From Cellvibrionaceae bacterium (GTDB lineage: Bacteria; Pseudomonadota; Gammaproteobacteria; Pseudomonadales; Cellvibrionaceae), in NCBI GenBank assembly GCA_021151825.1, contig JAGKWQ010000001.1, positions 1,039,833 to 1,103,832 of the forward strand: 64,000 nucleotides of DNA, written 5' to 3'. Below, piece after piece: positions 16,830 to 25,767 of this stretch (position 1 is its first letter; each line of letters starts with the position of its first letter). A model generated the notes under the pieces. It was not told the origin of the DNA, did no database searches, and saw nothing but the letters and a program-made list of their open reading frames with translations. A program made the position numbers and the translations under genes.

Positions 16830-19304
16830 CTATTCATCACGCAACACCTCAGCAGGGCGCAAACGACTAGTGGCCAGTGAATGTCCGGTAGCAGTTACCC
16901 AAACCATTATTAAACAACCCCCCAACGACACCAGGCAGAATACGGGCAGCCATAGCGGCAATGAAAAATGCTGATGAAAATCCTTCAGCCAACCGTTAAT
17001 AAAATAGATTGCACAAGGCCAGGCAAATAAATTGGCTACGATAACCATAAGCGAGAAATCGCGATTCAATAACTTAACAATTTGCCAATGCCTGGCACCG
17101 TGTAATTTTCGCAATGCGATTTCGCGTGCGCGTTTTTGTGCATTAAGGGCAGTGACACCGTAAATGCCCAACAATCCAATTAACAAGGCTACCAATACAA
17201 AAACGGACATAAACCATTGCAGGTTTCGTTCGTGTTTATATCGGTCAGCCATGGAACCTGAAAACATCCAGTGATGGGGTGAGACTCCAGTCATATCAAT
17301 CCAGATTTTTCTGATACTTTCAATTTCTTGTTCACTGGGCGCGTGATCAAAATTAATGGCAAAAATACCTGCCCCCACAAGACCACCCAATGACAGGTAC
17401 ATACATGGCCTTGGTGTTTTTTTATGGCTACCCAGATGGATATCTTCAATAACCGCACGCACGGTGGTTTCAAAACCTTTGGGCATCTCCGGGTGCTTGA
17501 AAATTTCTACTATCTGCCCCAGGGCATCTTCAGCGGACTTAAAGCCCAATTGCAGGGCGGTAGTCCGGCACAAAACCACTTGCGTTGGCGGCACCGCACC
17601 ATCACCTTTTAATTGAAACCCGGCCTCAAGGGTTGAGCGATTTCCCGCCAGCAGCGGAATTCCATACGCGGAAAAATAATCGGAAGACAGATACCACTCA
17701 CGAATCGTAGTAACCGTTCTGCGCTCGCCATTAATCGTTGCACTTACGTCATCAATGGTTTCCTGCTGCCCAGGCACAACACCTAATGTTCGCGCCGCAG
17801 CGATAAAACCCGGCATATGAGATAATTGTTCCAAAATAGCATCGCTGGTACGTGTTTGTTCGCCACTTCTATCGATAAACATCACAATATCTTTTGTTTT
17901 ATACCCCGGCTCATAGCGGTCGAGTATTTGTAACTGACTGTAAATAGCTGCTAGACCAATCATCAAACCACAGACGAAAAAAAATTGTACAAACAATAGG
18001 AACTTGCGCGTGAAGGTTGAAACCGATGTTTCGCTGGATCGATTGGCCCGCAATATGGTCGCTGCACGTAGCCGGGAAAAATAGACCGCTGGATAAAGCG
18101 CAATAATGATAGACACAACCAATAATACAAGGCCAATCATCGCAATTAGCGAAGGTTCTACCAACACGCTATCCACTAAAGGAATTCGTAAATCGCTTTT
18201 CAATTGCGGCAGAAATATTTCACACAGAATCAACGCCAACAAACAGGACAGGCTTACATAAAGCCATGCATCCAACCAATACTGCCAGATCAGCTGCATT
18301 ACACTCGCGCCCTGGATGCGACGCAATGCCACTTCTTTTTGCCGTGCCACATAACCAGCGAGACTGAGATTAATAAAATTGCTGAGTGCAACGATTAAAA
18401 TTAAAACACCGAGCAAAGAGAGGATTAATACACGTTTCTGGTTGCCGGCACTATTATTATCATGAAGGTGGCGGTCCGTTATCGGCATTAACGAATACTG
18501 TGCTTTACTTAGCTCATGCCGTGCAGGATCTTCAGGTAAATATTTTTCCACCACCTGATTTAACGCCATAGCTATATCATCTACCGCCATGGTGCCCTTG
18601 GGTTTAAGATAAACCTGGTGCATGGAGTACTCAGGATTATTCGTTAATAGCGGGTGATCCAATTTGGGGAAATACAATGCTTGTGGAATATGGCTGCGGG
18701 GGTTATCAATATCCACTACCGCAATAATGGTAACGTCCACTGATTCCGGTTTTGCAGCTGGAGTGGCTTGTGAAAAGGAAGGGAGCAGCTGGATTGTCAG
18801 CGTTTTTCCCAATGCACTCTCATTACCAAATAATTTTTTGGCGATATTCTGGCTAATAAATGCGGTTTGTGGATTGTGCGAAAAACTATCCAGATCACCT
18901 TCAATAACTGTTGGTTGAAAAATATCGATAAAGTCTGGTGCAACCCGTATTGCCAGAATTTGTTCAGCAACCGCGCTCCCTTCCGATAACTTAATGAGAG
19001 AGCTTTCAAAAGATAGCTCCGTCATCCACAACTTATTACCCAACTCTTCACGGAATTGAGAATAATGTATGTCGCTGATGCTATCGATGGTTTCAGCACG
19101 ATTATTCATTTTAGTGTTAGCGCGAACCAAATAAATGTTATCAGCATCCTGCCAAAACGAATCCCAGGTCAACTCGCTATAATTAACAATCATCACCAAC
19201 AGTGCGGCCGCCAGCCCCAATGCGAGCCCAATGATTTTTATCAAGCTATTTATTTTGTGTTTAACCAAATTGCGCAACGCAACCATCAAATAATGCTTAA
19301 GCAT
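16830..19304 (-). CDS. ABC transporter permease, duplicated MacB-PCD/FtsX type
   Basis: The 824-residue membrane protein is about twice the size of a MacB/LolE-type permease. It has an N-terminal helix (residues ~20-42) followed by a periplasmic MacB-PCD domain, an FtsX block of three helices near 285-410 (VALRRIQGASVMQLIWQYW), then a second helix, periplasmic domain and FtsX block near 690-820 (REIALRKLHGARHWQIVKLL). This two-repeat form works with a separate ATPase and a HlyD adaptor to export peptides, lipids or toxic compounds from the periplasm or inner membrane. The substrate is unknown. It is the last gene of a three-gene operon. Confidence 0.9.
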   Translation of the reverse strand: MLKHYLMVALRNLVKHKINSLIKIIGLALGLAAALLVMIVNYSELTWDSFWQDADNIYLVRANTKMNNRAETIDSISDIHYSQFREELGNKLWMTELSFESSLIKLSEGSAVAEQILAIRVAPDFIDIFQPTVIEGDLDSFSHNPQTAFISQNIAKKLFGNESALGKTLTIQLLPSFSQATPAAKPESVDVTIIAVVDIDNPRSHIPQALYFPKLDHPLLTNNPEYSMHQVYLKPKGTMAVDDIAMALNQVVEKYLPEDPARHELSKAQYSLMPITDRHLHDNNSAGNQKRVLILSLLGVLILIVALSNFINLSLAGYVARQKEVALRRIQGASVMQLIWQYWLDAWLYVSLSCLLALILCEIFLPQLKSDLRIPLVDSVLVEPSLIAMIGLVLLVVSIIIALYPAVYFSRLRAATILRANRSSETSVSTFTRKFLLFVQFFFVCGLMIGLAAIYSQLQILDRYEPGYKTKDIVMFIDRSGEQTRTSDAILEQLSHMPGFIAAARTLGVVPGQQETIDDVSATINGERRTVTTIREWYLSSDYFSAYGIPLLAGNRSTLEAGFQLKGDGAVPPTQVVLCRTTALQLGFKSAEDALGQIVEIFKHPEMPKGFETTVRAVIEDIHLGSHKKTPRPCMYLSLGGLVGAGIFAINFDHAPSEQEIESIRKIWIDMTGVSPHHWMFSGSMADRYKHERNLQWFMSVFVLVALLIGLLGIYGVTALNAQKRAREIALRKLHGARHWQIVKLLNRDFSLMVIVANLFAWPCAIYFINGWLKDFHQHFSLPLWLPVFCLVSLGGCLIMVWVTATGHSLATSRLRPAEVLRDE

Positions 19305-19316
19305 AATGAATCCTTA

Positions 19317-20003
19317 TCAAGCGGCTGCTAATTGGGTTTGGGCAATAATTTTTCCATCAAATAAATTAATGCGGCGCTGGGCATAACTGGCATGTTCATT
19401 GGAGTGAGTGACCATCACCACAGTGGCACCTTCCCGGTTAAGGTTTTTTAACAGGTGCATTACCTCCTGGCCATGTACAGAATCCAGGTTGCCTGTTGGT
19501 TCATCAGCAAGAATTAATTTGGGATTGGCTACCAATGCACGGGCTACTGCCACACGCTGCTGTTGACCGCCCGAAAGTTGATGAGGCATGTGGCGCGCAC
19601 GATGGGCAATCTCCATCTTTTCAATCACCGTTTGTACGCGCGCCTTACGCTCTTTAGCAGAAATATTTTGGTAGAGCAGTGCCAATTCGATATTTTCAAA
19701 AACACTCAACTCATCGATCAAGTTGAAACTTTGGAAAATAAACCCTACCTGATGTTTACGCAGCTCACTTAATTTTGCTTCAGAATACCGCGCAATATTT
19801 TCTCCATTAAAAAAATACTCACCGGTATCCGGGCTATCCAACATGCCCAGAATATTGAGCAACGTAGATTTGCCACAACCCGAGGGCCCCATAATGGCTA
19901 CAAATTCACCCGGCAATATTTCCAGGCTAACGCTGCCCAGCGCTTTGGTTTCAATCGTGTCGGTACGAAATATTTTATCGACATTGTTCAAACGAATCAT
20001 CAT
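19317..20003 (-). CDS. ABC transporter ATP-binding protein, LolD/MacB family
   Basis: The 228-residue ATPase contains Walker A GPSGCGKST, the Q-loop in GFIFQSFNLIDELSVFEN, the signature LSGGQQQR, Walker B LILADEPTGNLDS and the H-loop VMVTHSN. These are typical of the LolD/MacB/YknY group that powers FtsX-type permeases. It starts 32 bases after the HlyD gene and ends 12 bases before the permease, so the three are co-transcribed. Confidence 0.94.
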   Translation of the reverse strand: MMIRLNNVDKIFRTDTIETKALGSVSLEILPGEFVAIMGPSGCGKSTLLNILGMLDSPDTGEYFFNGENIARYSEAKLSELRKHQVGFIFQSFNLIDELSVFENIELALLYQNISAKERKARVQTVIEKMEIAHRARHMPHQLSGGQQQRVAVARALVANPKLILADEPTGNLDSVHGQEVMHLLKNLNREGATVVMVTHSNEHASYAQRRINLFDGKIIAQTQLAAA

Positions 20004-20035
20004 GTTCTCCTTGCTGTTTATTATGTAATTTTTAA

Positions 20036-21286
20036 CTAATTAATAATGAGCGACTGAATATCGTTATAGGTTGTGTAAGGGCTTACTATAACGTGTTCAC
20101 CTACGGACAACCCTTCGATTACCTCGATAAACTGGCTGTTGCGCCGGCCCAATTTTATCACGCGTCGCTGCGCGTGTTTTTCATCGTTACTCACAACAAA
20201 AATCCAATGGCCACCAGTATCCTGAAAAAAGGAATTGTTGGGTATCAACCGTGCCGGTTCATTTTCTCCCAACTGCAAGCGCATTTGTAACGTTTGGCCA
20301 CGACTAATATTTGCAGGTTGCGTTGCGGTAAATACCAAATCAATACGAAATTGGCCGTCGGTAACCTGGGGATAGATTTTTTTAACGCGCAGTAGAAATT
20401 CCTGTTCACCCTGCTTATACAACGCCTGCTGATGTAGCTGCACACGGCTTTTATAAAATTCATCAATCATGACCATAACCTTGAAATGATCCGGATCATC
20501 AATTTGACCGAATCTTGTACCGGGCATTAACGATTGCCCCACTTGCAAGTCAAAGGCAGTGAGCCGCCCGGCTATAGGGGCTTTTACGTTGAGTGACTCC
20601 AGATTACTGCGCGCAAACGCCAGATTTTTATTCAGTGATGTTACTGAATCGCGCAATTGCTTTAGTTGGGCCTCTTGTAATGCCTGATCGGCTGCTTGCG
20701 ATTCTTTAGTCAATTCCAGGCTGCGCTCAAGATATACATAATCATTTTGCAGCTTTTCCACCTGCTCTACGGATATGTAATTTTGTTGCAATAGCATTTG
20801 TGCGCGTGTTAATTGTTGTCCGGTATTCTTTATTCGCAATTCCAACTCATTAAGCTGGCGCTTATGGTCAAGAGCATTGCGTGCGAGATTTAATTCTTGT
20901 GTCTGCAATAAATTAATTTGCTCACTGACTTGCGCTTCACGGGTGATTGAATCCAGCTGCAGGCGCGTATTGGAAAATTCTACGATCGACTGCCCCGCTT
21001 GCAAGCTTGAACCTTCTTCCACCAGGATTTTTTCTACCCGGCCACCTTCAAGCGCATCCAGATAAATACTGTGCAATGGCATGATCTGCCCGCGCACCGG
21101 AATCACATCTTCAAAAATTCCTTCGCTAACCGCAGCAATACTTAACTCGCTGCGTTCAACACGCAAGCGTCGCTCACCGCTGGGCGCAGCCCAAATCCAA
21201 AGCACACAGAGCAGGCAAAGCACTGCTGCACTGAAAATAAATTTTTGTTGGCGTTGCCATTGACTGCTGTGTATCGGTGTATCCAT
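20036..21286 (-). CDS. HlyD/MacA-type periplasmic adaptor
   Basis: I start at ATG 21286 (product MDTPIHSSQWQRQQ), with AAGAG upstream; the longer frame to 21364 overlaps the predicted promoter and lacks a ribosome site. The 416-residue protein has one N-terminal helix (FSAAVLCLLCVLWIW), a lipoyl-like half (LDALEGGRVEKILVEEGSSL), a long coiled-coil hairpin (about residues 95-215) and a second half (LNVKAPIAGRLTAFDLQVGQ). It would join the permease to an outer-membrane channel; no TolC gene is nearby. First gene of the exporter operon. Confidence 0.9.
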   Translation of the reverse strand: MDTPIHSSQWQRQQKFIFSAAVLCLLCVLWIWAAPSGERRLRVERSELSIAAVSEGIFEDVIPVRGQIMPLHSIYLDALEGGRVEKILVEEGSSLQAGQSIVEFSNTRLQLDSITREAQVSEQINLLQTQELNLARNALDHKRQLNELELRIKNTGQQLTRAQMLLQQNYISVEQVEKLQNDYVYLERSLELTKESQAADQALQEAQLKQLRDSVTSLNKNLAFARSNLESLNVKAPIAGRLTAFDLQVGQSLMPGTRFGQIDDPDHFKVMVMIDEFYKSRVQLHQQALYKQGEQEFLLRVKKIYPQVTDGQFRIDLVFTATQPANISRGQTLQMRLQLGENEPARLIPNNSFFQDTGGHWIFVVSNDEKHAQRRVIKLGRRNSQFIEVIEGLSVGEHVIVSPYTTYNDIQSLIIN

Positions 21287-21347
21287 AAAAGTCTCTTGGC
21301 CATCAATAGCTTGCCCGATAAAAACGGGTTGGGAATGCAAGGTAAAT

Positions 21348-21363
21348 TGCAGCCGCCGTGCCA
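21348..21363 (-). promoter_or_regulatory. Predicted sigma-54 (-24/-12) promoter of the exporter operon
   Basis: The minus strand reads TGGCACGGCGGCTGCA. GG and GC elements are exactly 12 bases apart, and the match to TGGCAC-N5-TTGCA has one mismatch. It lies 62 bases before the HlyD start, and the adjacent divergent gene encodes a sigma-54 activator. Confidence 0.65.
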
Positions 21364-21514
21364 AAACGATAAACCTAGTACCATCAACGACTTAACAGTG
21401 CCTGCATGAATCAATAGACCAATATACCGTCCGGAAACGTACACTTGCTGTGCGAATTCGGGCGGCATAGACTGCACAGGCTTTATTTATTTTTATATCA
21501 GTGACAGGATTTTT

Positions 21515-22885
21515 ATGGCATTGCTTGCAGGGCATTTATTGGTTGTCGATGATGATGAGGATGTGATTGCCTCCGCACGCCTATTGTTAAAACGCAAAGT
21601 AGATTCATTTAGCAGCATTAACGACCCACAACACTTGCCGGATTTTTTACAGCAACATAGCGTAGATGTGATTTTGCTCGATATGAATTTTACGTTGGGT
21701 GAAAACAGTGGGCGCGTTGGTTTGGAATGGTTGGGATTTATCAAAAAAAATTATCCCGACATCGTTGTGGTTCTGATGACGGCCTTCGCGGGTGTTGAAT
21801 TGGCGGTGAACGCAATGAAAGCAGGTGCAACTGATTTTGTCATCAAACCCTGGAGCAATGAAAAGCTATTGGGCACCTTGCATGCCGCTTTTAGCCTGGC
21901 ACAAGCGCGCAGTGACAATAAACAATTAAGTCAGCACAACAGCTCGTTGCGCTCATCCATTTCTGCCAATCTACCGGCATTCATCGGTGAAACGCCGGTG
22001 ATGCAGGAATTATTGCGCAAAATAAATCGCTGTGCGCCCACCGAAGCGAATGTGTTGATTTTGGGCGAGAACGGTTCCGGTAAGGAGCTGGTCGCGCGCG
22101 AAATTCATCGCCGCTCGGCTCGTGCGAACCAGGTATTTATGGCGATCGATATGGGCGCGATCCCGGATAATTTATTTGAAGCGGAATTGTTTGGTTACAA
22201 AAAAGGCGCGTTTACCGGCGCACAGGAAAATCGCTCTGGCCGTTTGTTAGCCGCAAATGGTGGTACCTTATTTCTGGATGAAATGGGTAACTTGCCAATG
22301 CACTTACAGGTCAAGTTATTACGTGTTCTCGAACAACGCCAGATAACGCCGCTGGGTGATGAAAAACCACAAGCATTGAATGTACGTGTGATAGCAGCAA
22401 CCAACACTGCCCCGGCGCAATTACATAATGAACAGTTATTTCGCCAGGATTTATTGTATCGACTCAACACCGTTGAATTAACACTGCCCGCGCTGCGGGA
22501 ACGTCGTGAAGATATTCCGTTATTGATCGATTATTTTCTGGGAGTTTATGCACAAAAGTACCGGCGAAAAAAACCCGTGCTCACACGTACTGTGCTGCAC
22601 GCATTAACTCACTATTCCTGGCCAGGAAATGTGCGTGCGTTAAGCCATGCAATAGAGCGAGCGCTGGTGTTGAGCGATAAAGATACACTCGATATGAACG
22701 ATTTCGCCCTGGGCGAGACGCCCGCCAATAATGCCGGCGCAAGTACATTGCATCTGGAAACACTGGAACGCAACGCGGTGGAAGCCGCATTGAAAAAACA
22801 CCAGGGAAATATTTCTCATGCTGCCAATGAGTTGGGGCTCACACGTACCGCCCTTTATCGCCGGATGGAAAAATATGATCTCTAA
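21515..22885 (+). CDS. Sigma-54-dependent response regulator (NtrC family)
   Basis: The 456-residue regulator has a receiver domain with acidic pocket VVDDDED and phosphoacceptor D56 (VILLDMNF). The AAA+ domain follows, with Walker A GENGSGKE, the sigma-54 contact loop GAFTGA and Walker B GGTLFLDEMGN. A C-terminal Fis-type helix-turn-helix (GNISHAANELGLTRTALYRR) ends the protein. All residues needed for sigma-54 activation are present. It overlaps the kinase gene by 11 bases and diverges from the ABC exporter, which has a predicted -24/-12 promoter, so that operon is its likely target. Confidence 0.94.
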   Translation: MALLAGHLLVVDDDEDVIASARLLLKRKVDSFSSINDPQHLPDFLQQHSVDVILLDMNFTLGENSGRVGLEWLGFIKKNYPDIVVVLMTAFAGVELAVNAMKAGATDFVIKPWSNEKLLGTLHAAFSLAQARSDNKQLSQHNSSLRSSISANLPAFIGETPVMQELLRKINRCAPTEANVLILGENGSGKELVAREIHRRSARANQVFMAIDMGAIPDNLFEAELFGYKKGAFTGAQENRSGRLLAANGGTLFLDEMGNLPMHLQVKLLRVLEQRQITPLGDEKPQALNVRVIAATNTAPAQLHNEQLFRQDLLYRLNTVELTLPALRERREDIPLLIDYFLGVYAQKYRRKKPVLTRTVLHALTHYSWPGNVRALSHAIERALVLSDKDTLDMNDFALGETPANNAGASTLHLETLERNAVEAALKKHQGNISHAANELGLTRTALYRRMEKYDL

Positions 22886-24218
22886 ATGGCGAACAGATTT
22901 TCGTGTGGTTGTCAGCATTCGTTTATTGCTGCTATTTCTTACGATGGGCGCGATTAGCTGGCTGTGTGCCCGGCAGCCGCTATTGATATTCAGCCTGCTG
23001 GGGCTCTGCTTATTATTATTGTTGCAGATAGTATTGCTCTTCCAATCGCTGCAACATATTTATTCGCAGTTAGAGGATTTCTTCACCAACCTGCGCTTTC
23101 AAGATACAACCCGACAAGCTATTCCCGTTTTTTATCAGGGGAAAAAGCTGGCGCAACTATGGCAGGAAATACAAACAGACATTCAACACTTGCGCGAGCG
23201 CAACGAAAGTTTGTTGCGTTACTATTCCGTGCTATTGGAAAAGGTCCCAGTGCCGTTGTTGCGTATGCAGGAAGAAGAAATTGAATTAATTAATTCAGCC
23301 GCACGTCAGCTTCTGCAATTCAACCAGCGTTGCAATCTGCACGATCTCCAGGTATTTGGTGCGAGCTTTGCACAAACGCTCAACGCAATCAAACCCGGAG
23401 AACAACAACTGGCATCGTTGCAATTAGCGCAACAGACATTATCGCTGGCGGTGTCTGCCACCAGCATACAACTCCCGGAAGGCACGCTAAAAATTATCAG
23501 CTTGCAAGTTATCCAGCGCGAGCTGGATCGCCAGCAAATAGATGCATGGCAAAAGCTGGTGCAAGTACTTAGCCATGAAATTATGAACTCAATGACACCC
23601 ATCAATTCATTGAGTAAAACAGCGCAGGAATTATTGGAAAATTATCAACAACAAAAAACTGACGATCTGCTGGTTGATGCCAATGAGGCGCTCGTTACGG
23701 TCAGCCGTCGCAGTGAACACTTAATGGATTTTGTACGTGCATATCGCACCGTTGCACAACCGTTGACACTCGAACTACGCCCGCAAATAGCGAGCAAATT
23801 GCTGCACGCCATGGGTGAACTATTCGCCAATGAACTGCTCTCTAAAAAAATCGAACTCACGATTGAAACTTTACCGGAACACCTGCAAGTCAACGTGGAT
23901 ACCAGCCAGATTGAACAGGCACTTATCAATCTGGTTAAAAATGCGCTTGAGGCACTGCAGGACTTTCCCGGCCATTCGAAAGCAATCCACTTGCGGGCTT
24001 ATATTCATCCGCAGGGACGACCGGTGATTGATATTGTCGATAACGGCCCGGGAATTGATGAGGAAAAGCGCGAGCAGATATTCGTCCCTTTTTACACCTC
24101 CAAGCGCACCGGCACCGGGATCGGTTTATTTGTGGTACAGCAAATCATGCAAGCCCACGGTGGTTCGGTAAACTATATTGCGCAACCGCAAGGCAGCTGC
24201 TTTCGCCTGATGTTCTGA
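22875..24218 (+). CDS. Sensor histidine kinase (NtrY/NtrB-like), partner of the sigma-54 regulator
   Basis: The start is ATG 22875, inside the end of the regulator gene. The 447-residue protein has two N-terminal membrane helices (residues ~12-55) with almost no periplasmic loop, a PAS-like region, then H234 in LSHEIMNSMTP, the N-box NLVKNALEAL, and the G boxes DIVDNGPGID and TGTGIGLFVVQQI. The short loop suggests it senses a signal in or near the membrane, or a cytoplasmic one through the PAS-like part. Its target regulator is the overlapping gene. Confidence 0.93.
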   Translation: MISKWRTDFRVVVSIRLLLLFLTMGAISWLCARQPLLIFSLLGLCLLLLLQIVLLFQSLQHIYSQLEDFFTNLRFQDTTRQAIPVFYQGKKLAQLWQEIQTDIQHLRERNESLLRYYSVLLEKVPVPLLRMQEEEIELINSAARQLLQFNQRCNLHDLQVFGASFAQTLNAIKPGEQQLASLQLAQQTLSLAVSATSIQLPEGTLKIISLQVIQRELDRQQIDAWQKLVQVLSHEIMNSMTPINSLSKTAQELLENYQQQKTDDLLVDANEALVTVSRRSEHLMDFVRAYRTVAQPLTLELRPQIASKLLHAMGELFANELLSKKIELTIETLPEHLQVNVDTSQIEQALINLVKNALEALQDFPGHSKAIHLRAYIHPQGRPVIDIVDNGPGIDEEKREQIFVPFYTSKRTGTGIGLFVVQQIMQAHGGSVNYIAQPQGSCFRLMF

Positions 24219-24222
24219 AAAC

Positions 24223-24263
24223 GCCGGGAATTTTTGCGTATCCGCAAGGATTTTCCCTGGCGC
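24223..24263. other. Nested hairpin between kinase and patA genes
   Basis: CGCC/GGCG and GGGAA/TTCCC pair around an inner TTGCG-TATC-CGCAA hairpin. It lacks a U-tract, so it may be a weak terminator or mRNA processing structure. Confidence 0.35.
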
Positions 24264-24313
24264 TTTGCGTATGATGGCGCCCTCGCTGTCAGGGACCTTA
24301 TGGATATTGGCTA

Positions 24314-25714
24314 ATGCATTACCTCTCCCCCGAATTCGCCTTGATTTTCGTTGGATTTTTGTGGCTCTACTGGTGGGCGGGATCAGCCTACGGCGTGCGC
24401 GCACAGAACCATTTATTGCTCGGTGCCAGCTATCTTTTTTATTGCAGTTTTGATTGGCGTTTTGCGCTGTTGCTGCTCAACTTTTCGCTGGTTATTCTGC
24501 TGCTCGCCCAGGCGATCAGAACACCCGCCGGAACCCGGCGCCGCTGGCCGGTGATTGCAGGCGTGGCGATTGCGTTACTCAACCTCGGCATTTTCAAGTA
24601 CTACAATTTTTTCCGCGAAGAGGCGATGGCCTTGCTCTCGCCTATATTCACCGGTGCCAGCTTGCCGGTGCTGGAATTGGTATTGCCGGTGGGGATTTCC
24701 TTTTATACCTTCCAGGGGATCGCCTATCTGGTTAGCGTTGGTCGCGGGGAATACAAAGCGGCAACGCTGGCCGATGGTTTATTGCACCTTTCTTTTTTCC
24801 CCACTTTATTAGCGGGGCCGATTTGTCGCCCTAACGAATTACTCGCGCAAATTGAATCGCCGTCGCAGCGCGCTATCGTTGCACCCGAGTGGGCGATACT
24901 GCTGGTTATTTCAGCCTTGATTAAAAAAGTCTGGCTCGCCGCCTGGTTGGCCGAAGAGTGGGCCAATCCGGTTTTTTCCAATCCGGAAAGTTATCACGCG
25001 GTGGAATTGGTGGGCGGGCTGATGGCTTACGCGTGGCAATTGTTTTTCGATTTTTCCGGCTACACCGATGTGGTCACGGCACTCGCGCTGCTACTCGGTT
25101 TTAATTTGCCGGTGAATTTCCGCCAGCCGTATCTCGCCACCAACCTCAGCGATTTCTGGAAGCGTTGGCATATCACCTTATCGCGCTGGATTCGCGATTA
25201 TGTGTACATCCCGCTCGGTGGCAATCGCGGCAATTGGGCGCGCACGCAAATTAATCTGGTTATCGCCATGACGCTGTCCGGTTTTTGGCACGGGGCGAGC
25301 ATTACGTTTGTCGTTTGGGGTTTATGGCACGGCATTGGCTTGGTGTTTCAGAACCTGTGGCATAAGGTTTCCGCGTGGCGCTTTCCGGCGGCGATCGGGC
25401 AAATCATCACCTTTATCTTTGTATGCCTCGGCTGGCTGTTATTCAGGGCGGAAGATTGGGATTCGGTATCCGCATTTATAAAAGGTTTTGGCGAATGGGA
25501 TACCGTGCCCAGCCTGAATTGGTTGGGTTTATTACTGGCAATGGTGGTATTTTTTACATTGGCCAGGCATGCACAGGCAATTATGGATAAATCTGCAATC
25601 ACGCTGCGGAAACTGCCCTGGTGGGGCCAAAGTTTTTGTTTATTGATCAGTGCATTGGCGATTATGGAATTAGCGCCCGCCGGTATGCCGGGTTTTATCT
25701 ATTTTGGTTTCTAA
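24314..25714 (+). CDS. patA: MBOAT O-acyltransferase, PatA/PacA-like (peptidoglycan O-acetylation)
   Basis: The 466-residue polytopic membrane protein belongs to the AlgI/DltB/PatA MBOAT family. The conserved NLSDFWKRWHITLSRWIRDY block and invariant H326 (GFWHG) are intact. PatA moves acetyl groups across the inner membrane for transfer to MurNAc O6. I prefer this over AlgI (alginate) because the next two genes match PatB and Ape1, and no alginate genes are present. It starts 95 bases after the kinase stop, across a nested hairpin. The following gene begins 53 bases downstream. Confidence 0.82.
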   Translation: MHYLSPEFALIFVGFLWLYWWAGSAYGVRAQNHLLLGASYLFYCSFDWRFALLLLNFSLVILLLAQAIRTPAGTRRRWPVIAGVAIALLNLGIFKYYNFFREEAMALLSPIFTGASLPVLELVLPVGISFYTFQGIAYLVSVGRGEYKAATLADGLLHLSFFPTLLAGPICRPNELLAQIESPSQRAIVAPEWAILLVISALIKKVWLAAWLAEEWANPVFSNPESYHAVELVGGLMAYAWQLFFDFSGYTDVVTALALLLGFNLPVNFRQPYLATNLSDFWKRWHITLSRWIRDYVYIPLGGNRGNWARTQINLVIAMTLSGFWHGASITFVVWGLWHGIGLVFQNLWHKVSAWRFPAAIGQIITFIFVCLGWLLFRAEDWDSVSAFIKGFGEWDTVPSLNWLGLLLAMVVFFTLARHAQAIMDKSAITLRKLPWWGQSFCLLISALAIMELAPAGMPGFIYFGF

Positions 25715-25767
25715 TGTTGTTATCGTTTCTATTGTTAATGTTTGCGTTTTAACGGATTCACGACGCT

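Noticed and set aside
22195..22470. Long minus-strand frames opposite the sigma-54 regulator and similar antisense frames elsewhere
   Set aside because: They are shadows of well-supported genes on the other strand with no ribosome sites or recognisable domains.
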